From: an uncultured Aliterella sp.
Lineage (GTDB): Bacteria > Cyanobacteriota > Cyanobacteriia > Cyanobacteriales > Chroococcidiopsidaceae
NCBI GenBank assembly: GCA_905479905.1
Contig: CAJQOK010000482.1
Coordinates: 1 to 6,811, forward strand
Direction of reading: 5' to 3'
DNA length: 6,811 nt
The position numbers were made by a program, and so were the translations under genes. The notes below the pieces were generated by a model. That model was not told the DNA's origin, searched no databases, and saw only the letters and a list, made by a program, of their open reading frames with translations. Shown piece after piece: positions 6,073 to 6,811 of this stretch (within the stretch, counting starts at the first letter, position 1; every line of letters begins with the position of its first letter).

Positions 6073-6606
6073 CTAACAGATTTTAACCTTCATTAATAAG
6101 CGTTGCCTTCGTTGTCTGTATATTGAGTATTCTCTGTCCCGAAAGCGATCTCTGCTAGTAGAACGCTCTTTATCAGTATTTTGTTCGCACTTATTAAGGC
6201 TATTTAGATGAGATAATGCTTTCAGCCAAGGAGTATGAATAATTATTCCTATCAGTTCAGATTTAACTGGTTTAACTGAAAGTTCACTATATCCAAATAG
6301 TATATCGATTTTTTTAGATAATAGTTTCATTACTGCTTTAAAAATACTGAAGTAAACAATGGTTTCTAGTAAGATCCGACTGGATTTCATTTGCAAAAAG
6401 TCGAAAACTTCGCAAACGCTTTGCGAACGCAGATTAAATTCAGAATCTTTTTCATAACTATCGCGGTGTAACGCCATAATTAAATTCTTACTTTCATTAG
6501 ATTTCAAAAACAAGATGATGCATCTATTTGTAACTTTTTCCAAATTGCTTACTGAAATAGATATTGTCCCTGGTTTCACAGAAAGGTTTTCCTTAATAAA
6601 TTGCAC
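6073..6606 (-). CDS. Hypothetical protein, probable remnant cut at its 5' side by an insertion sequence
   Basis: I do not recognise this protein. The 177-codon frame is far longer than expected by chance in AT-rich DNA, so it is likely a gene or gene remnant. It begins with strand-like segments (ENLSVKPGTISISVSNLEK, then RCIILFLK). A hydrophobic stretch follows (SSRILLETIVYFSIFKAVMK). It ends in a basic, Arg-rich tail (RDRFRDREYSIYRQRRQR) that looks atypical and may be out-of-frame or decayed sequence. The nominal start is GTG 6606, but the frame is open further upstream (GVQ preceded by DFYN) exactly to the insertion sequence end at 6620, where a TAA lies inside the element. The GTG may therefore be an internal Val codon of a longer interrupted gene. 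An internal ATG (MALHRDSYEK, residue 44) is another possible start. Confidence 0.4.
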   Translation of the reverse strand: MQFIKENLSVKPGTISISVSNLEKVTNRCIILFLKSNESKNLIMALHRDSYEKDSEFNLRSQSVCEVFDFLQMKSSRILLETIVYFSIFKAVMKLLSKKIDILFGYSELSVKPVKSELIGIIIHTPWLKALSHLNSLNKCEQNTDKERSTSRDRFRDREYSIYRQRRQRLLMKVKIC

Positions 6607-6620
6607 ACCATTATAAAAAT

Positions 6621-6639
6621 CTGACTTTTCCCGTTAAGT
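6621..6639 (+). repeat. Left terminal inverted repeat of the IS4-family element
   Basis: CTGACTTTTCCCGTTAAGT matches the 19-bp Tn5/IS50 outside end at 12 of 19 positions, including the first six (CTGACT) and last four (AAGT) bases, the parts most conserved in the group. The partner repeat is beyond the window. Confidence 0.65.
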
Positions 6640-6640
6640 C

Positions 6641-6669
6641 TTGAAAGGTTTACTGGCAAAGGATTTAAG
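6641..6669 (+). promoter_or_regulatory. Transposase promoter
   Basis: TTGAAA (6641-6646), a 17-bp spacer and TTTAAG (6664-6669) form a plausible sigma70-type promoter just inside the terminal repeat, about 58 bp before the transposase ATG. Confidence 0.4.
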
Positions 6670-6726
6670 AAACAGTACAGCAAATACGGTACAGTAATTG
6701 AAATCGGGTGTTAAAGGTAACAAGCA

Positions 6727-6811
6727 ATGCTGGACTGCTGGGAGAAAAATTTTGCAACCTTAGAACTGGGTGATCGCCGATTGAATAAGCGCGCAATGTC
6801 AATCGGGTATG
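6727..6811 (+). CDS. IS4-family transposase, N-terminal fragment (continues past the window)
   Basis: The 28 visible codons read MLDCWEKNFATLELGDRR followed by LNKRAMSIGY. This is the N-terminal DNA-binding segment of Tn5-type transposases, whose hallmark is W-x3-F-x5-LGD-R-R/L-x-x-R (compare the SVFSSAALGDPRRTARL region of Tn5 transposase). In the full protein this segment contacts the terminal repeat, and a DDE nuclease domain follows. ATG 6727 has a Shine-Dalgarno-like AAAGG at 6713-6717, 9 nt upstream. The gene lies about 90 bp inside the element's left repeat and is transcribed inward, as expected. Integrity beyond the window is unknown. Confidence 0.85.
   Translation, partial: MLDCWEKNFATLELGDRRLNKRAMSIGY

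Larger units (their letters stand above)
6621..6811 (+). mobile_element. IS4-family (IS50/Tn5 group) insertion sequence, left end only
   Basis: The element begins at the 19-bp terminal repeat at 6621 and carries a promoter and the start of a transposase gene before running off the window. Left end, promoter and transposase are in the order and spacing expected for an IS50-type element. The right end and target duplication cannot be checked; IS50-group elements usually make 9-bp duplications, which would make 6612-6620 (TATAAAAAT) the left copy. Confidence 0.7.

Noticed and set aside
1..6811. CRISPR arrays, tRNA or rRNA genes
   Set aside because: No regularly spaced repeats of suitable length and no cloverleaf or rRNA-like stretches were found by eye on either strand.

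Overview
The window looks like accessory DNA (plasmid or genomic island) from a cyanobacterium. Support comes from two perfect HIP1 octamers (GCGATCGC at 2244 and 4868), several near-HIP1 sites, and proteins of cyanobacterial character. I cannot name the species. Base composition is patchy: the first gene and the region 6073-6606 are visibly AT-rich, while the 2458-3081 gene and the integrase are richer in G+C. This suggests pieces of different origin.

Layout from left to right. (1) 3-2375 (+) is the 3' part of a large gene for a prokaryotic PIWI protein of the pPIWI_RE family, the core of a predicted RNA-guided restriction system. Its usual partners (a DinG-type helicase and a restriction-endonuclease-fold protein) are not in the window and could only lie upstream. 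(2) 2458-3057/3081 (-), convergent with it, is a ribbon-helix-helix DNA-binding protein of unknown role. Its promoter carries 22-bp-spaced direct repeats and a palindrome that look like operators. (3) 3255-3894 (+) is a DUF1778 antitoxin followed by a GNAT acetyltransferase toxin cut off at about residue 81. (4) 4727-3813 (-) is a RES/Xre toxin-antitoxin module: the Xre/ParS antitoxin is intact, but the RES toxin is thrown out of frame from its expected GTG start by one extra base in a GGG run. As a result, antitoxin and toxin now share one frame, separated by a single TAG. (5) 4912-4939 is a dif-like site with an 11-6-11 layout, sitting 9 bp before a complete tyrosine recombinase gene (4949-5920, +). 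(6) 6073-6606 (-) is an unrecognised reading frame that stays open up to the end of an insertion sequence. (7) From 6621 to the window edge is the left end of an IS4-family element of the IS50/Tn5 group: a 19-bp terminal repeat, a promoter, and the first 28 codons of the transposase.

Taken together this is a patchwork of a defence gene, two toxin-antitoxin modules with intact antitoxins but damaged toxins, a site-specific recombinase with a possible target site, and an insertion sequence. The modules probably arrived separately. The most informative points are the truncated pPIWI_RE operon at the left edge, the parallel decay of both toxins, and the dif-like site next to the recombinase.
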